From positions 1-24,722 of the IMG/VR virus record IMGVR_UViG_3300033144_003430: a DNA stretch of 24,722 nucleotides. The stretch is one strand, 5' to 3'. Numbering within the stretch: position 1 is the stretch's first letter; each line of letters starts with the position of its first letter. The stretch comes from a virus. The notes under the pieces were generated by a model that saw only the letters and a list, made by a program, of their open reading frames with translations, did no database searches and was not told the DNA's origin. Position numbers and translations under genes: made by a program. This document shows, piece after piece, positions 1 to 7,518 of this stretch.

Positions 1-126
1 AGGCGAGATCTCAAGATCAACATCCGTTGGTGTACCCCAGACATAAAGTGTTGCAGCTGCAGCGCGTTCGTTATTGTGTGCATAGTCACGACCAACGGCA
101 ACGGCTGAATTAGTTAGTAGTCTCAT
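1..126 (-). CDS. Hypothetical protein, 3' part cut by window edge
   Basis: The first 42 codons of a leftward gene are present. It begins MRLLTNSAVAVGRDYAHN and is rich in Ala and Asn. Its ATG overlaps the portal stop codon as ATGA, so it is translationally coupled to the portal gene and belongs to the same late operon. Position just after the portal suggests a head or scaffold-type structural protein, but that is inference from gene order only. No motif is recognisable in the visible part. Confidence 0.6.
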   Translation of the reverse strand, partial: MRLLTNSAVAVGRDYAHNNERAAAATLYVWGTPTDVDLEISP

Positions 127-2555
127 TCTGATTCTCCTTCAGCAGGCTCTTCCGTTACGGTTGCGCCTGAGATTAGTTTGTCTGTACCCCGAAGGATATC
201 GATTTGTTTTTTGCCGCCCGGTGAATTGACGATGGTTAGGTTGATGTCCGGCATCTTATGACCTTCGCCGCCACCCTGCTGCGTTGGTGACATAGCCTCT
301 TTGCCTTGCACTGATTTCAGCTCACGTGCAGATTTGATTTCCTCTTTAACACGGTACAGCTCTACCTTGTGTTCATCGTTCTGCTTATCTTTCTCAAGGT
401 CACGATCCATATCTGACTGCAGTGAGTCCTCTTCGATCTGCTTCCTCTTCACATCAGATTCCATCTGAAGTTTGTCGCGGAACTTAATGATCTCTGCATC
501 GAGCTTCGCTTTGTGTGCTTCTGACTCTGCAGTCATCTTCACTTGGAACTGTTCCATCTCGGCGCCCAGTCTGGCCTTCTCTGCTTCTGCCTTCTGCTGG
601 ATCTCAATCACTTTAGGATCAGGCTGCCCACCCTGCTCCTGTTGAGCTTTCTGTCGAGCCATAAATATTTCACGATCAGGAACAATCTTATCGACATCAA
701 GGTCGAGCAACTCAGCGTTAGCGCGCAACACTTCGATGCGGCCCTCTGGCCCCATGATCTGCATATCGGTCGGGTTGTTGGTCATGCCAAGGAACTCGGA
801 ACGACGAAGCTGTGTCTGCTCACGTGCAAGCAACGCGGTAGCACCACGCGCAACAACCTGAACATCACCCTTGATAGTTTTATCAGTCGAGTAAAGCATA
901 TTGTAGGTAAACGTCTGCGTGATGACCTGACGTATTACGCTCATGTCGATACTGGAGATAGCCAGCTTGATGCCCTTGCTTGCGTTGTTCATTAACATCG
1001 CCAAGCCTGATGCGGTTGACCCAGCACCACCGACCTTCTCGTTGCCGTGTGCGTAACGTGGAATGCTGGTTGCGTCATCGGCACGACGCTCAAACTCTTC
1101 GTAAACCTTTAGTAGTGCTGCTGAATTATCTTTTGCTTGGAAGAAGCGAATGGCTTCACGGCCCCTTCCTGATTTGTCTGACTTGACCTGATAGATTCTC
1201 CATGGAGATAGTTGGTCAACTGTCTCACCGTCAGCAAGGCGATCAATCTCCACTTCCACCATCGGGCCAGAGGCGATTCCGAGATTGTTGGATAAGGCAC
1301 GAGCGGTTGCATTACACATGTTCTGGTGGTCGCGCATGAGTTTTGGAACAGCGATACCCCAGAATCCTCCGGGTACGTTTTGGTAACTTGCTTTGTGGTA
1401 CGGGCGACGTAGTAACGGGTCTTTATTGATGACAGCTCTAATAACATGGCGTCCAATCTTGATTGCATCAATTTCATACTCAGCCATTGGATCGTCAATT
1501 TCTGAAGGGTCATACCCCCATTCAAGCAGTGCAAGACCTTGTGCAGATCCCCAATACTGAAGTCCGTCAATGGTCTTCTGATCCTGTCGCATCCAGAACT
1601 TTTCTTTGCCTTCAAGTCTGGCTCGCTCGTAATCACGCCACAACCAATCTCTGAGTCCACCTCTTCCATATTCCTGTAAGACAGCACGTATCGCTTCCTC
1701 GTTGTAACCGGGTACGCCGATCAGATCATAGAGTGCGCGACGCGAGAAACGCATGCGCTCAATTAAGTCGCCGTCATTAACATCGGATGACTCTGGTGAT
1801 GGATAAATATCGAAACACGATACGCGCTTGTATTGTAGAGCGATGTCTGCAGTGACAACCGGTTCGTTGTTCTGACCCCAGCTTAACTTGCGAATCTTGC
1901 GGATCAGTGGAGCCTTCATGATGGCTGATGGGAATGTTGCGAAGTCCTCAATGAACTTGCCGAACTCTTCTTCCCAGTCGCCTTCAGCGAGCTGGTCTTC
2001 GATCTTTGTTTCCATGCGCTCAGCTGCATCACGAGCTGCAATCTTTACTGCAGTCATAACCTCATCGCGCATTGTTGTCTCGCGGTCTTCGATGTAGGTT
2101 TCGTAGCCTTGCTCTGGTTCGGTTTCAGGCATCGTCATCATGATGCGTTCACGAATAGCTGACGTCATGAAGTCGGGCATATCTGGAACTGGGGTAGGGG
2201 ATAATCCCCAAGCTTTGTCACCGGATGGCAACAGGATATCTCTGAACCAAGAAACGGCTGCGCGTATCTTGGTGGCGGTGAGCATCATATAGATCTCTGA
2301 ACCGCCTTGGTTTCTTATTCGTTGGAGTGTTTGCGGATCGTACTCGCCGTTGCGTTGGCGCAGGCACCTGAGCATTTCATCTTCAGGAGCCTCCTTGGCC
2401 CAGCGATTAATTTCCCAGACGCTGGTTATGTGCGCTGACAATCTATTCTCTGCTTCTTCCGGTACGCGCTTAGAATCGAGAGTCGCCTGCTCTTCGGCTT
2501 GGATGTCAGCATTACTCTTAACTCTTAACAAGCTCATTGCGTTGCCGACAGCCAT
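123..2555 (-). CDS. Portal protein (head-tail connector)
   Basis: This 810-residue protein is identified as the portal from its size, its place two genes after the large terminase, and its text. The N-terminal part has long amphipathic helices, followed by an aromatic-rich middle and the stretch RRPYHKASYQNVPGGFWGIA near residues 385-405, which is typical of large podovirus portals. Portals form the dodecameric ring at the packaging vertex that docks terminase and passes DNA. Residues about 645-755 are almost entirely charged, with Glu/Lys/Gln-rich repeats that should form a long helix or coiled coil (barrel-like extension). The ATG at 2555 has AGAGGA about ten bases upstream, inside the end of the preceding gene. 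A second in-frame ATG six codons later is possible. About 725 residues is usual for the P22-type family, so this one is long, mainly because of the charged tail. Confidence 0.85.
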   Translation of the reverse strand: MAVGNAMSLLRVKSNADIQAEEQATLDSKRVPEEAENRLSAHITSVWEINRWAKEAPEDEMLRCLRQRNGEYDPQTLQRIRNQGGSEIYMMLTATKIRAAVSWFRDILLPSGDKAWGLSPTPVPDMPDFMTSAIRERIMMTMPETEPEQGYETYIEDRETTMRDEVMTAVKIAARDAAERMETKIEDQLAEGDWEEEFGKFIEDFATFPSAIMKAPLIRKIRKLSWGQNNEPVVTADIALQYKRVSCFDIYPSPESSDVNDGDLIERMRFSRRALYDLIGVPGYNEEAIRAVLQEYGRGGLRDWLWRDYERARLEGKEKFWMRQDQKTIDGLQYWGSAQGLALLEWGYDPSEIDDPMAEYEIDAIKIGRHVIRAVINKDPLLRRPYHKASYQNVPGGFWGIAVPKLMRDHQNMCNATARALSNNLGIASGPMVEVEIDRLADGETVDQLSPWRIYQVKSDKSGRGREAIRFFQAKDNSAALLKVYEEFERRADDATSIPRYAHGNEKVGGAGSTASGLAMLMNNASKGIKLAISSIDMSVIRQVITQTFTYNMLYSTDKTIKGDVQVVARGATALLAREQTQLRRSEFLGMTNNPTDMQIMGPEGRIEVLRANAELLDLDVDKIVPDREIFMARQKAQQEQGGQPDPKVIEIQQKAEAEKARLGAEMEQFQVKMTAESEAHKAKLDAEIIKFRDKLQMESDVKRKQIEEDSLQSDMDRDLEKDKQNDEHKVELYRVKEEIKSARELKSVQGKEAMSPTQQGGGEGHKMPDINLTIVNSPGGKKQIDILRGTDKLISGATVTEEPAEGESE

Positions 2556-2561
2556 GTTTTT

Positions 2562-2837
2562 CTAATCCTCTTTGTTGCCTCCCACTACCTGCAGATGTGC
2601 AGCAGAAGGAGTCAGCTTAAAGTTCTTTTTAATGTGTTCTGCTAAAGCCTCAAGGCCGACAACAAAGTCAGCAGGTTCCATGCCATCCATAAACTGCATG
2701 TGTATCGGGTGCGACTTACCAACATGCTGGCCGCGCTTATTTGTTAATGGGCTACCAAAAACAAACGTCGCTAAATAAATATTTCTATTCTCGACACCCT
2801 TACCCTTCTCGATCTTAACGTCAATCAACTGCGGCAT
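2562..2837 (-). CDS. Hypothetical protein between portal and terminase genes
   Basis: A 91-residue soluble protein with no family I recognise. It has alternating beta-like and helical text (LIDVKIEKGKG, then GLEALAEHIKKNFKLTP) and ends in a polar tail. A good ribosome site (GAGAGGAGAAGG) precedes the ATG. The end of the gene carries the ribosome site of the portal gene only seven bases downstream, so the two are co-translated. It could be a small head or assembly factor. Confidence 0.6.
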   Translation of the reverse strand: MPQLIDVKIEKGKGVENRNIYLATFVFGSPLTNKRGQHVGKSHPIHMQFMDGMEPADFVVGLEALAEHIKKNFKLTPSAAHLQVVGGNKED

Positions 2838-2859
2838 AACCTTCTCCTCTCTCGATAGG

Positions 2860-3144
2860 TTACTTGTCTTTCTTTTCGATCAAACGATCCAACTCTTTTT
2901 GTAATCGGATTTTTTCTTCAGCATCATCGCTCCATGGCTTACCTGCAGCTGCACGAACCTTGATCTGATTAATTCTTTCTCTGAAATCCTGAATACGAAA
3001 CTCAATCATCTGCTCGAAGTTCATGGCTACACGCTCAGCAACAAACTCCTTCGATGCCATGTATTCGGTAACACCGACGGTCGTGCCAGAGATGGCAACA
3101 ACTGTTGATACCACGATAGCTAAAGCCTTCACTTCCAAGATCAT
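2860..3144 (-). CDS. Small membrane protein with coiled-coil tail
   Basis: This 94-residue protein has one N-terminal hydrophobic helix (about residues 5-28, LAIVVSTVVAISGTTVGV). A strongly charged helical region follows, about residues 35-94, ending in a Lys/Glu-rich coil (EEKIRLQKELDRLIEKKDK). The layout, inner-membrane anchor plus periplasmic coil, is that of an inner-membrane spanin (Rz type), but it is short for that family and sits among packaging genes, away from the amidase. The ribosome site GGAGG lies four bases before the ATG. It could equally be an unrelated membrane-anchored assembly protein. No Rz1-like lipoprotein frame was identified next to it. Confidence 0.6.
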   Translation of the reverse strand: MILEVKALAIVVSTVVAISGTTVGVTEYMASKEFVAERVAMNFEQMIEFRIQDFRERINQIKVRAAAGKPWSDDAEEKIRLQKELDRLIEKKDK

Positions 3145-3184
3145 CTCGCCTCCGTATCAATGAACAGATACTAGCCTAAAAATA

Positions 3185-4669
3185 CTACGCTGCCCACCCT
3201 CCAGAATTTCTCTTCACCACCGGTCTGGCCTTGACTGTCTCGACCTTCAGGCCTTCCTGAATCATCAGGCACATGTACTGCAATCCCTCGTGAACGTGAG
3301 AGTAGATGTTTTTCTTGGGCTGCTCCTTAAATCTGACCTCGCCCACCACCTGAACCCGCTCATACATGAACGCGCCGTTGAATCCTTTCCTTAAGCTCTT
3401 GCATCTCGGACTCAGCAGGAAGGCTGGCTTGCCATCAGAGTCAAAGCTGGTGAGCAACTTGGCGACGGCTTCGCGTCTGGCCACAGGCTCTTGTGTTTTG
3501 GCTGGCTCGGTCGGCAGTCCTTCCTCCTCCAGAATCTCCATGCAGGTTGTTTCGGTTGACTGTGCGCGCTGGGTGCCAGCCGGGTCACCCCATGATCGTA
3601 TCGACATCCCGTCATATTTGTTCATCAGGACAGGTTTGACGCCGTTCTTAATCATGTTCCGCACGCCCATATCTTCAGTGACCACCTCATCCAGTATCTG
3701 CAGCTGCCCGGAAGGTGTCAGCTGCCCGATAGCCAGCGCCGGAGTGAGGCCGAAGTCGAACCCCAGCAACAGCGTCAAACCCTTCATCGGTTCGAGATCC
3801 TTCTCGGCGCAGTGGATGGCGTCGTTATACTCGGGGTAGATCGGCTTGCCGTCATAGATCGTGCCGTACTCTCCCAGCACGTAGACCTTTACCCACTCGT
3901 GACTCTTGCCCGGCACCATCTGCCGCCAATACTTCATCCCCAGAGGTTGGTTATCAACATTCTCTGCTTTAGGGTTCGGCAGGTAAGTGACGATATCTGT
4001 ATCTTTGTCGATCGTCTTGATCATCGCCCCGGGCTGTCTCCAGAACTTGTAACCTTCAGGCTTCTGGATTTCAGCTATGTCGTACCACCAGTGGTCGTCA
4101 TCAGGCGGGTTGGTATCAAGAATGACGCCAGTCCATGTAGGGCCACCGTCTTTCTTTGCAGGGTAGCGGCCCACACGAGACGTCACGCCATCGAGGATCT
4201 CTTTGGGTAGCTCTCGGGCCTCATTGATCCACGCCATGCTCAGCTCCAGCGACAGAAGCTTCTTGACGTCACGAGGTCTATCCAGTGCGAGGAACAGGAT
4301 CTCCATTTCAATTTTGGTGCCAAGGGGGAATTCTTTGGTTGGTGCGCCGGGGATTTTGACTGTGCCAGTGATTGGCGAACCCCAGTTCATGTGACATAAC
4401 TCTTCAGGAAACCAGTCCTGCCATGTCTTAATCGTCGTCGTCTTCAGCTCCGGGTAGCTGTTTCGTATGACGGCGGCCCTGAACTTCCTGATGCCATCCT
4501 TGTTCGGCAGCTGCTGACATCCGCGACGGTAGATCTCAATGCAGCAGGCAACGGATTTGCCCGACCCCAGTGGCCCCATGATTCCCCGCACGAACGCATT
4601 GGATCCATGGAACTTGGCTGGGGTAGGCTCAGCCTTATAATTTACTTGGAGTTTTCTAACCGCACTCAC
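3185..4669 (-). CDS. Terminase large subunit (packaging ATPase/nuclease)
   Basis: A 494-residue packaging motor. The N-terminal ATPase domain carries a Walker A motif, GPLGSGKS, at residues 32-39, and a Walker B region, LSMAWINEARE, near residue 150 with the catalytic Glu. The C-terminal RNase H-like nuclease shows GFDFGLTPA near residue 300 and a second Asp in WGDPAGTQRAQ near residue 365. Terminases of this kind pump DNA into the prohead through the portal and cut the concatemer. The start is a GTG at 4669 that overlaps the stop of the upstream gene as GTGA, which marks translational coupling. The small subunit is unusually far away, at 8498-8965, with the lysis genes in between. Length fits the family. 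Confidence 0.95.
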   Translation of the reverse strand: MSAVRKLQVNYKAEPTPAKFHGSNAFVRGIMGPLGSGKSVACCIEIYRRGCQQLPNKDGIRKFRAAVIRNSYPELKTTTIKTWQDWFPEELCHMNWGSPITGTVKIPGAPTKEFPLGTKIEMEILFLALDRPRDVKKLLSLELSMAWINEARELPKEILDGVTSRVGRYPAKKDGGPTWTGVILDTNPPDDDHWWYDIAEIQKPEGYKFWRQPGAMIKTIDKDTDIVTYLPNPKAENVDNQPLGMKYWRQMVPGKSHEWVKVYVLGEYGTIYDGKPIYPEYNDAIHCAEKDLEPMKGLTLLLGFDFGLTPALAIGQLTPSGQLQILDEVVTEDMGVRNMIKNGVKPVLMNKYDGMSIRSWGDPAGTQRAQSTETTCMEILEEEGLPTEPAKTQEPVARREAVAKLLTSFDSDGKPAFLLSPRCKSLRKGFNGAFMYERVQVVGEVRFKEQPKKNIYSHVHEGLQYMCLMIQEGLKVETVKARPVVKRNSGGWAA

Positions 4670-4932
4670 AGGAGTCCGACGTTATCCAGCTCGGAAGGTG
4701 AGACAGCCACGGTGACGTCACGTGTCGCTGCGATCACGATAGGCAGACCGTTCACTGAGTCAGGGTCATCGTTGCCCTTTACCATGGAATATTTCATCTC
4801 AGTCAACAGGCTCCTGTAATGCTGTGAGTTCATAAGCACAGCTGCTGGCTTAACATTGATGTCAGCAAAGCGAGCCATCTGGCTACGCACGCTCATGACA
4901 ATTGATTCGATGTTGTTTACTGCTAGTTGCAT
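4666..4932 (-). CDS. Hypothetical protein, possibly capsid-derived fragment
   Basis: An 88-residue protein coupled to the large terminase by a GTGA overlap. The stretch VLMNSQHYRSLL followed by VNGLPIVIAATRDVTVAV resembles the late part of HK97-fold coat proteins, where a 'position in the plate' loop precedes a G-L-P-V/I strand. It is far too short for a coat protein. This resemblance is by eye and needs a profile search. It is the first gene after the promoter at 4968-4996; GGGGGTG precedes the ATG at 4932. It may be a small assembly factor or a leftover of a duplicated capsid gene. Confidence 0.6.
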   Translation of the reverse strand: MQLAVNNIESIVMSVRSQMARFADINVKPAAVLMNSQHYRSLLTEMKYSMVKGNDDPDSVNGLPIVIAATRDVTVAVSPSELDNVGLL

Positions 4933-4967
4933 ATTTCACCCCCGTCAACACATGTTAACTTGTGGTG

Positions 4968-4996
4968 AGTATAGGTGTAGAAACCTAGCAATTCAA
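4968..4996 (-). promoter_or_regulatory. sigma70-type promoter for terminase/portal operon
   Basis: Reading leftward, -35 TTGAAT (4991-4996), a 17-base spacer and -10 TATACT (4968-4973). Transcription would begin about 30 bases before the ATG at 4932. A perfect palindrome lies six bases upstream of the -35, where an activator or repressor could sit. Confidence 0.65.
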
Positions 4997-5002
4997 TCAA
5001 AT

Positions 5003-5018
5003 GTTAGTGTTCACTAAC
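5003..5018. promoter_or_regulatory. Operator-like palindrome GTTAGTG-N2-CACTAAC
   Basis: Perfect 7-base arms with a 2-base centre (TT). The same arms recur at 12038-12053 with centre AC. An adjoining palindrome, CTTTAATATTAAAG, occupies 5018-5031. The position just upstream of the -35 of the terminase promoter suggests a site for a dimeric regulator. Confidence 0.55.
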
Positions 5019-5059
5019 TTTAATATTAAAGCCTTTTAGAGTGATGCTCAGCACTACCT

Positions 5060-5072
5060 CTACCACCGAGGA
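5060..5072 (+). repeat. Orphan copy of the CTACCACCGAGGA leader motif
   Basis: Identical to the leader found in front of several phage genes, but here no rightward gene follows. It abuts the stop codon of the leftward gene at 5073. Confidence 0.6.
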
Positions 5073-5492
5073 TTAGGTAAAGACTATTGGATCCGAAATA
5101 ATCAGACCACCGCAAGGCAGTCGATAGACCAGATACCATGTAGCCGCACCAGCTTCCGTGACCACGAGGTCGATGTCGCCATCAGCCTCCGAGATCATGA
5201 AGCCAGCCTTGCCAGCCACTGTCTCAATGATGGCGCCATCAGCACCAGCAGCAATGCCGCCGGATGGAGCCGTAGCCGCAAGCGATAAGCCTGCAGCATC
5301 ATCAGAGAGATAGAAGTCAACAACGCCGACCTTAGCCAGTGGAACGCCTTCCGGGGTATTTAACTGAATCGTAACAGCAACAGTAGTTCCAGCGTCTGCC
5401 GCTACAGCAGTATCGATATCGAAAGATTCGACAGGAACTTCTTTGTTACCGAGTTTCAGCACCCCAATATTTAGGTATTCACGCCATGACAT
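5073..5492 (-). CDS. Ig-like beta-sandwich structural protein (putative)
   Basis: A 139-residue protein, poor in Lys and rich in Ala, Gly, Val, Thr and Asp, with strand-like alternation throughout (TTVAVTIQLNTPEGVPL, VGVVDFYLSDDAAGLSLA, IDLVVTEAGAATWYLVYRL). The text reads like a bacterial Ig-like or filamin-like fold, often found as decoration or fibre modules on phage particles. No signal peptide or membrane helix. The ribosome site ACAGGAG precedes ATG 5492. It lies between the terminase promoter and another structural-looking gene. The role as a head decoration protein is inference. Confidence 0.65.
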   Translation of the reverse strand: MSWREYLNIGVLKLGNKEVPVESFDIDTAVAADAGTTVAVTIQLNTPEGVPLAKVGVVDFYLSDDAAGLSLAATAPSGGIAAGADGAIIETVAGKAGFMISEADGDIDLVVTEAGAATWYLVYRLPCGGLIISDPIVFT

Positions 5493-5553
5493 AGCGATTC
5501 TCCTGTAGGTTGCTCACCAGACAATCCGTGTCCTCTTGGTAAGATTAATAACA

Positions 5554-5575
5554 GACGCAGGACTCAGCCTGCATC
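5554..5575 (-). terminator. Weak intergenic hairpin (attenuator or weak terminator)
   Basis: An 8-base stem with one G-T pair and a 6-base loop, just after the stop at 5580. The bases after it on the leftward strand are only moderately T-rich, so readthrough is likely. Confidence 0.35.
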
Positions 5576-5579
5576 ACCG

Positions 5580-5780
5580 TTAAGCAATAGCAGCTACCGT
5601 GGAGTCGTCAGCGACGTACACCCAGTTAGTACCATTACTGACAACAGTTGTGGCTGCACCAGCTTTACCGTTTGAGCAGTAAATCAGTTCGCCTACGTTG
5701 TCTGCAGAGGCCGCAGGAAGTTCGGCTACCGTCATTACTGGCAGCTCTTCACCGTGACCAAGTTGGTCGAATTTACCCAT
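5580..5780 (-). CDS. Small structural protein, fibre/decoration-like
   Basis: A 66-residue protein with the motif VGELIYCSNGKAGAATTVV followed by SNGTNWVYVADDSTVAAIA. This short 'G-E-L-I/V-Y-x-S-x-G ... D/N-G-T-N-W' beta module is common in phage tail fibres, head fibres and decoration proteins. The N-terminal MGKFDQLGHGEELPVMTVAELPAAS could be the particle-binding part. GGAGG precedes ATG 5780. An intrinsic terminator lies just upstream, separating it from the holin, so a good share of its transcripts may depend on readthrough. Confidence 0.65.
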   Translation of the reverse strand: MGKFDQLGHGEELPVMTVAELPAASADNVGELIYCSNGKAGAATTVVSNGTNWVYVADDSTVAAIA

Positions 5781-5803
5781 AGGGATAATCCTCCGTTACA
5801 GTT

Positions 5804-5823
5804 AAAAAACCCCAAGTTCGGGG
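5804..5823 (-). terminator. Intrinsic terminator after the lysis genes
   Basis: On the leftward strand CCCC, a 6-base loop, GGGG, then six T. It stands about 100 bases beyond the holin stop and would separate lysis transcripts from the downstream structural genes. Confidence 0.65.
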
Positions 5824-5919
5824 ATGGTTCTCCACTCTCTTTGGGTGCCACCCGTTAATCCGTTTCAGCGCCTGAGAGAGGAGATCAGAGCGACACCTAA
5901 TTCGGCGGGTGACCTAAAA

Positions 5920-6393
5920 CTATTTACCTCTGGGTATCGCCCCCATCAGGTGCGGCCCAAAGTAAAAGACCAGCACACCGCCGGCCCATGGCGTCAATAC
6001 CTGACCCATACTGAACAGAAACTTGCCGTATTCAATTCCGCCATTAACCCACCCGGAGATGTAGACCATCTCACCCTGCAGGTTGGCTACCACTGGTGGC
6101 TCCATGAGGAAGATCCCGATGCCATGAGCCAAGGCGGCTGCCATGTACAGCAGGATCGTTGGCCCAACAACGAGAAAGGCCAACCACCGTCTGGTGACTG
6201 ACCTGATACCGTTCTGGTCGTAAGCTTTCTCTACGAACGACAGGAAGAGCTTGCGGCCCTGAGCCATCGCCTCAGCCTTCTCCTCGTCGGTATAGATCAG
6301 CATATCTATACCGTTGTAAATTCCTTTAGCTGCGGTCGTAGCTATCTCTGTCGTATCACCGCCACCGAACAAGCTCTTGATAAACCCGAACAT
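5920..6393 (-). CDS. Holin, 3TM type
   Basis: A 157-residue inner-membrane protein. After a polar N-terminal part (IYNGIDMLIYTDEEKAEAM) comes the turn RSVTRRWLAF, typical of the holins with three membrane segments known from phages and gene transfer agents. Hydrophobic segments lie near residues 85-105 (WLAFLVVGPTILLYMAAALA) and 130-150 (LTPWAGGVLVFYFGPHLM), with a weaker one between. It would open the inner membrane so that the amidase reaches the cell wall. I start at ATG 6393 because GGAGGA lies directly upstream; the TTG at 6405 overlaps that ribosome site. Confidence 0.8.
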   Translation of the reverse strand: MFGFIKSLFGGGDTTEIATTAAKGIYNGIDMLIYTDEEKAEAMAQGRKLFLSFVEKAYDQNGIRSVTRRWLAFLVVGPTILLYMAAALAHGIGIFLMEPPVVANLQGEMVYISGWVNGGIEYGKFLFSMGQVLTPWAGGVLVFYFGPHLMGAIPRGK

Positions 6394-6410
6394 GTCATCC
6401 TCCAATTAAA

Positions 6411-6556
6411 ATGTACTTAAAAAAGAGCGTCTTACCCTTGTTGTACTGCCCGTCCGGGTTAGTTCGTTTCCTAGTGTTTAGCCGTCCCGCGACCTGCCAC
6501 CAGAGCAGCTTGGATATGATTTTTTCAGCACCCGTCGCTCTTTTCTAAATACACTT
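6411..6556 (-). other. Structured intergenic element bounded by inverted repeats
   Basis: About 21 bases at 6411-6431 are repeated inverted at 6534-6556 with only a few mismatches (shared core AAAAGAGCG / CGCTCTTTT). They enclose about 100 bases that hold no open frame and are rich in short GC blocks. In the leftward transcript this would fold into a long closing stem around a structured core, between the small membrane protein and the holin. It may be an RNA element controlling holin expression, a processed RNA, or the remains of a small insertion. Confidence 0.5.
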
Positions 6557-6740
6557 ATTTGCCCATGTACTCCAAGTCGTGACAAACAAACCCGACTATA
6601 GAGCATAAGATTATTACTGTCGCCATCGCTCTGCCAACCACATCTGGATCGTCATTACCGTTCAGCATCAGGAAGATCCCGACAGGCACCGACAGCAGCC
6701 CTATAGCTATAGCGACCCACTGAATCAATGACCTGATCAT
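6555..6740 (-). CDS. Small two-helix membrane protein, holin/antiholin-like
   Basis: A 61-residue protein with two hydrophobic helices, residues about 5-26 (LIQWVAIAIGLLSVPVGIFLML) and 35-53 (RAMATVIILCSIVGFVC), joined by an acidic turn (NGNDDPD). This is the size and shape of a class II holin or antiholin. The ATG at 6740 overlaps the amidase stop as ATGA and has GAGG upstream; the longer frame to 6800 lies inside the amidase gene and is less likely. Its place between amidase and the 3TM holin supports a lysis role, but the exact job is inferred. Confidence 0.65.
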   Translation of the reverse strand: MIRSLIQWVAIAIGLLSVPVGIFLMLNGNDDPDVVGRAMATVIILCSIVGFVCHDLEYMGK

Positions 6741-7195
6741 CTTTCGTCCTCGTACCATGGCTCTACGCTGAAACATGGGCAGCTCTTCATCCACTCCCAC
6801 TCCTCAACTACGCCATCGCCATCAATGTCTCGTGAGAGATCCCGGTGGCCACATATGCGTGCATTAGGGAACATCACGCGCAAGGTGTCAAGGTAGGCCC
6901 GGAGCGTGATGAACTGATCTTTCGTGAAGTTGTTTTTCGGCTGACCAACGTCATCAAGGCCACCAACCATACAGATCCCGATCGAGTTAGAGTTGTGGCC
7001 CTTCACGTGCGCTCCAGCACGAGTAAGTGGGCGTCCAGACTCCAGAGTTCCTGATGGCAGGATCACGCTGTGATACCCGATATCGCTCCAGTTTCTTGGA
7101 TTCGAGGTATGCCAACCCCGAATGACTGCAGCATTCACATGCTGGCCGGGTTTCGTCGCACTGCAGTGGACAACAATCAGGTCGATGTTTCTCAT
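6737..7195 (-). CDS. Endolysin: N-acetylmuramoyl-L-alanine amidase
   Basis: A 152-residue amidase_2 domain protein of the T7 lysozyme kind, which cuts the bond between muramic acid and L-Ala in peptidoglycan. Zinc ligands are seen as His10 (VVHCSAT), His117 (CGHRDLS) and Cys139 (KSCPCF). Catalytic-site residues Tyr41 (DIGYH) and Lys137 are also present. The single domain has no wall-binding module and no signal peptide, so it needs the holin for release. It is coupled by ATGA overlaps to the Tat-signal gene upstream and the small membrane protein downstream. Length matches the family. Confidence 0.95.
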   Translation of the reverse strand: MRNIDLIVVHCSATKPGQHVNAAVIRGWHTSNPRNWSDIGYHSVILPSGTLESGRPLTRAGAHVKGHNSNSIGICMVGGLDDVGQPKNNFTKDQFITLRAYLDTLRVMFPNARICGHRDLSRDIDGDGVVEEWEWMKSCPCFSVEPWYEDER

Positions 7196-7518
7196 GCATC
7201 ACCTACGACCATCGAACGAATCAACCCGTTCATGTCACGCTGGATCTTGATCGTGTGCGGTTTGGCAACGATGGCAGTTCCCCAGTCTTTGTCAGTAACA
7301 ATCGGTGGGTTGGATGCCATGTGTGCGCTGTCGAGGTACGAATTCAGCAGTTTCTCGCTCCACATCTCTGGGAACGAGTTGCCGACCAACATCGATAGCC
7401 CTGAAGCACATGACGCCCTCTTTGGGTAACTGGCCACAGCTTTACTGCCAGTCAGGCCCGGCACAACAACAACAGCCACCGCACTACATAATGATTTTAG
7501 AAAGCCTCGTCTGTTCAT
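7192..7518 (-). CDS. Tat-signal protein A, function unknown
   Basis: This 108-residue protein starts MNRRGFLKSLCSAVAVVVVP: a twin-arginine motif (RRGFLK), a hydrophobic stretch and a Gly/Ser/Ala-rich end near residue 30 (likely cut after AVA). It is therefore predicted to be exported folded through the Tat pathway. The mature part has MLVGNSFPEMWSEKLLNSYL and later HTIKIQRDMNGLIRS. 'P-E-M-W-S-E-K-L-L' recalls the N-terminal region of HK97-fold coat proteins, but the match is by eye. It is coupled by ATGA overlaps to a second Tat-signal gene upstream and to the amidase downstream. Two such genes in a phage lysis operon are unusual. Confidence 0.75.
   Translation of the reverse strand: MNRRGFLKSLCSAVAVVVVPGLTGSKAVASYPKRASCASGLSMLVGNSFPEMWSEKLLNSYLDSAHMASNPPIVTDKDWGTAIVAKPHTIKIQRDMNGLIRSMVVGDA

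Noticed and set aside
543-1186. Rightward frames opposite the portal gene
   Set aside because: Shadow frames with no ribosome site; the portal frame explains the composition.
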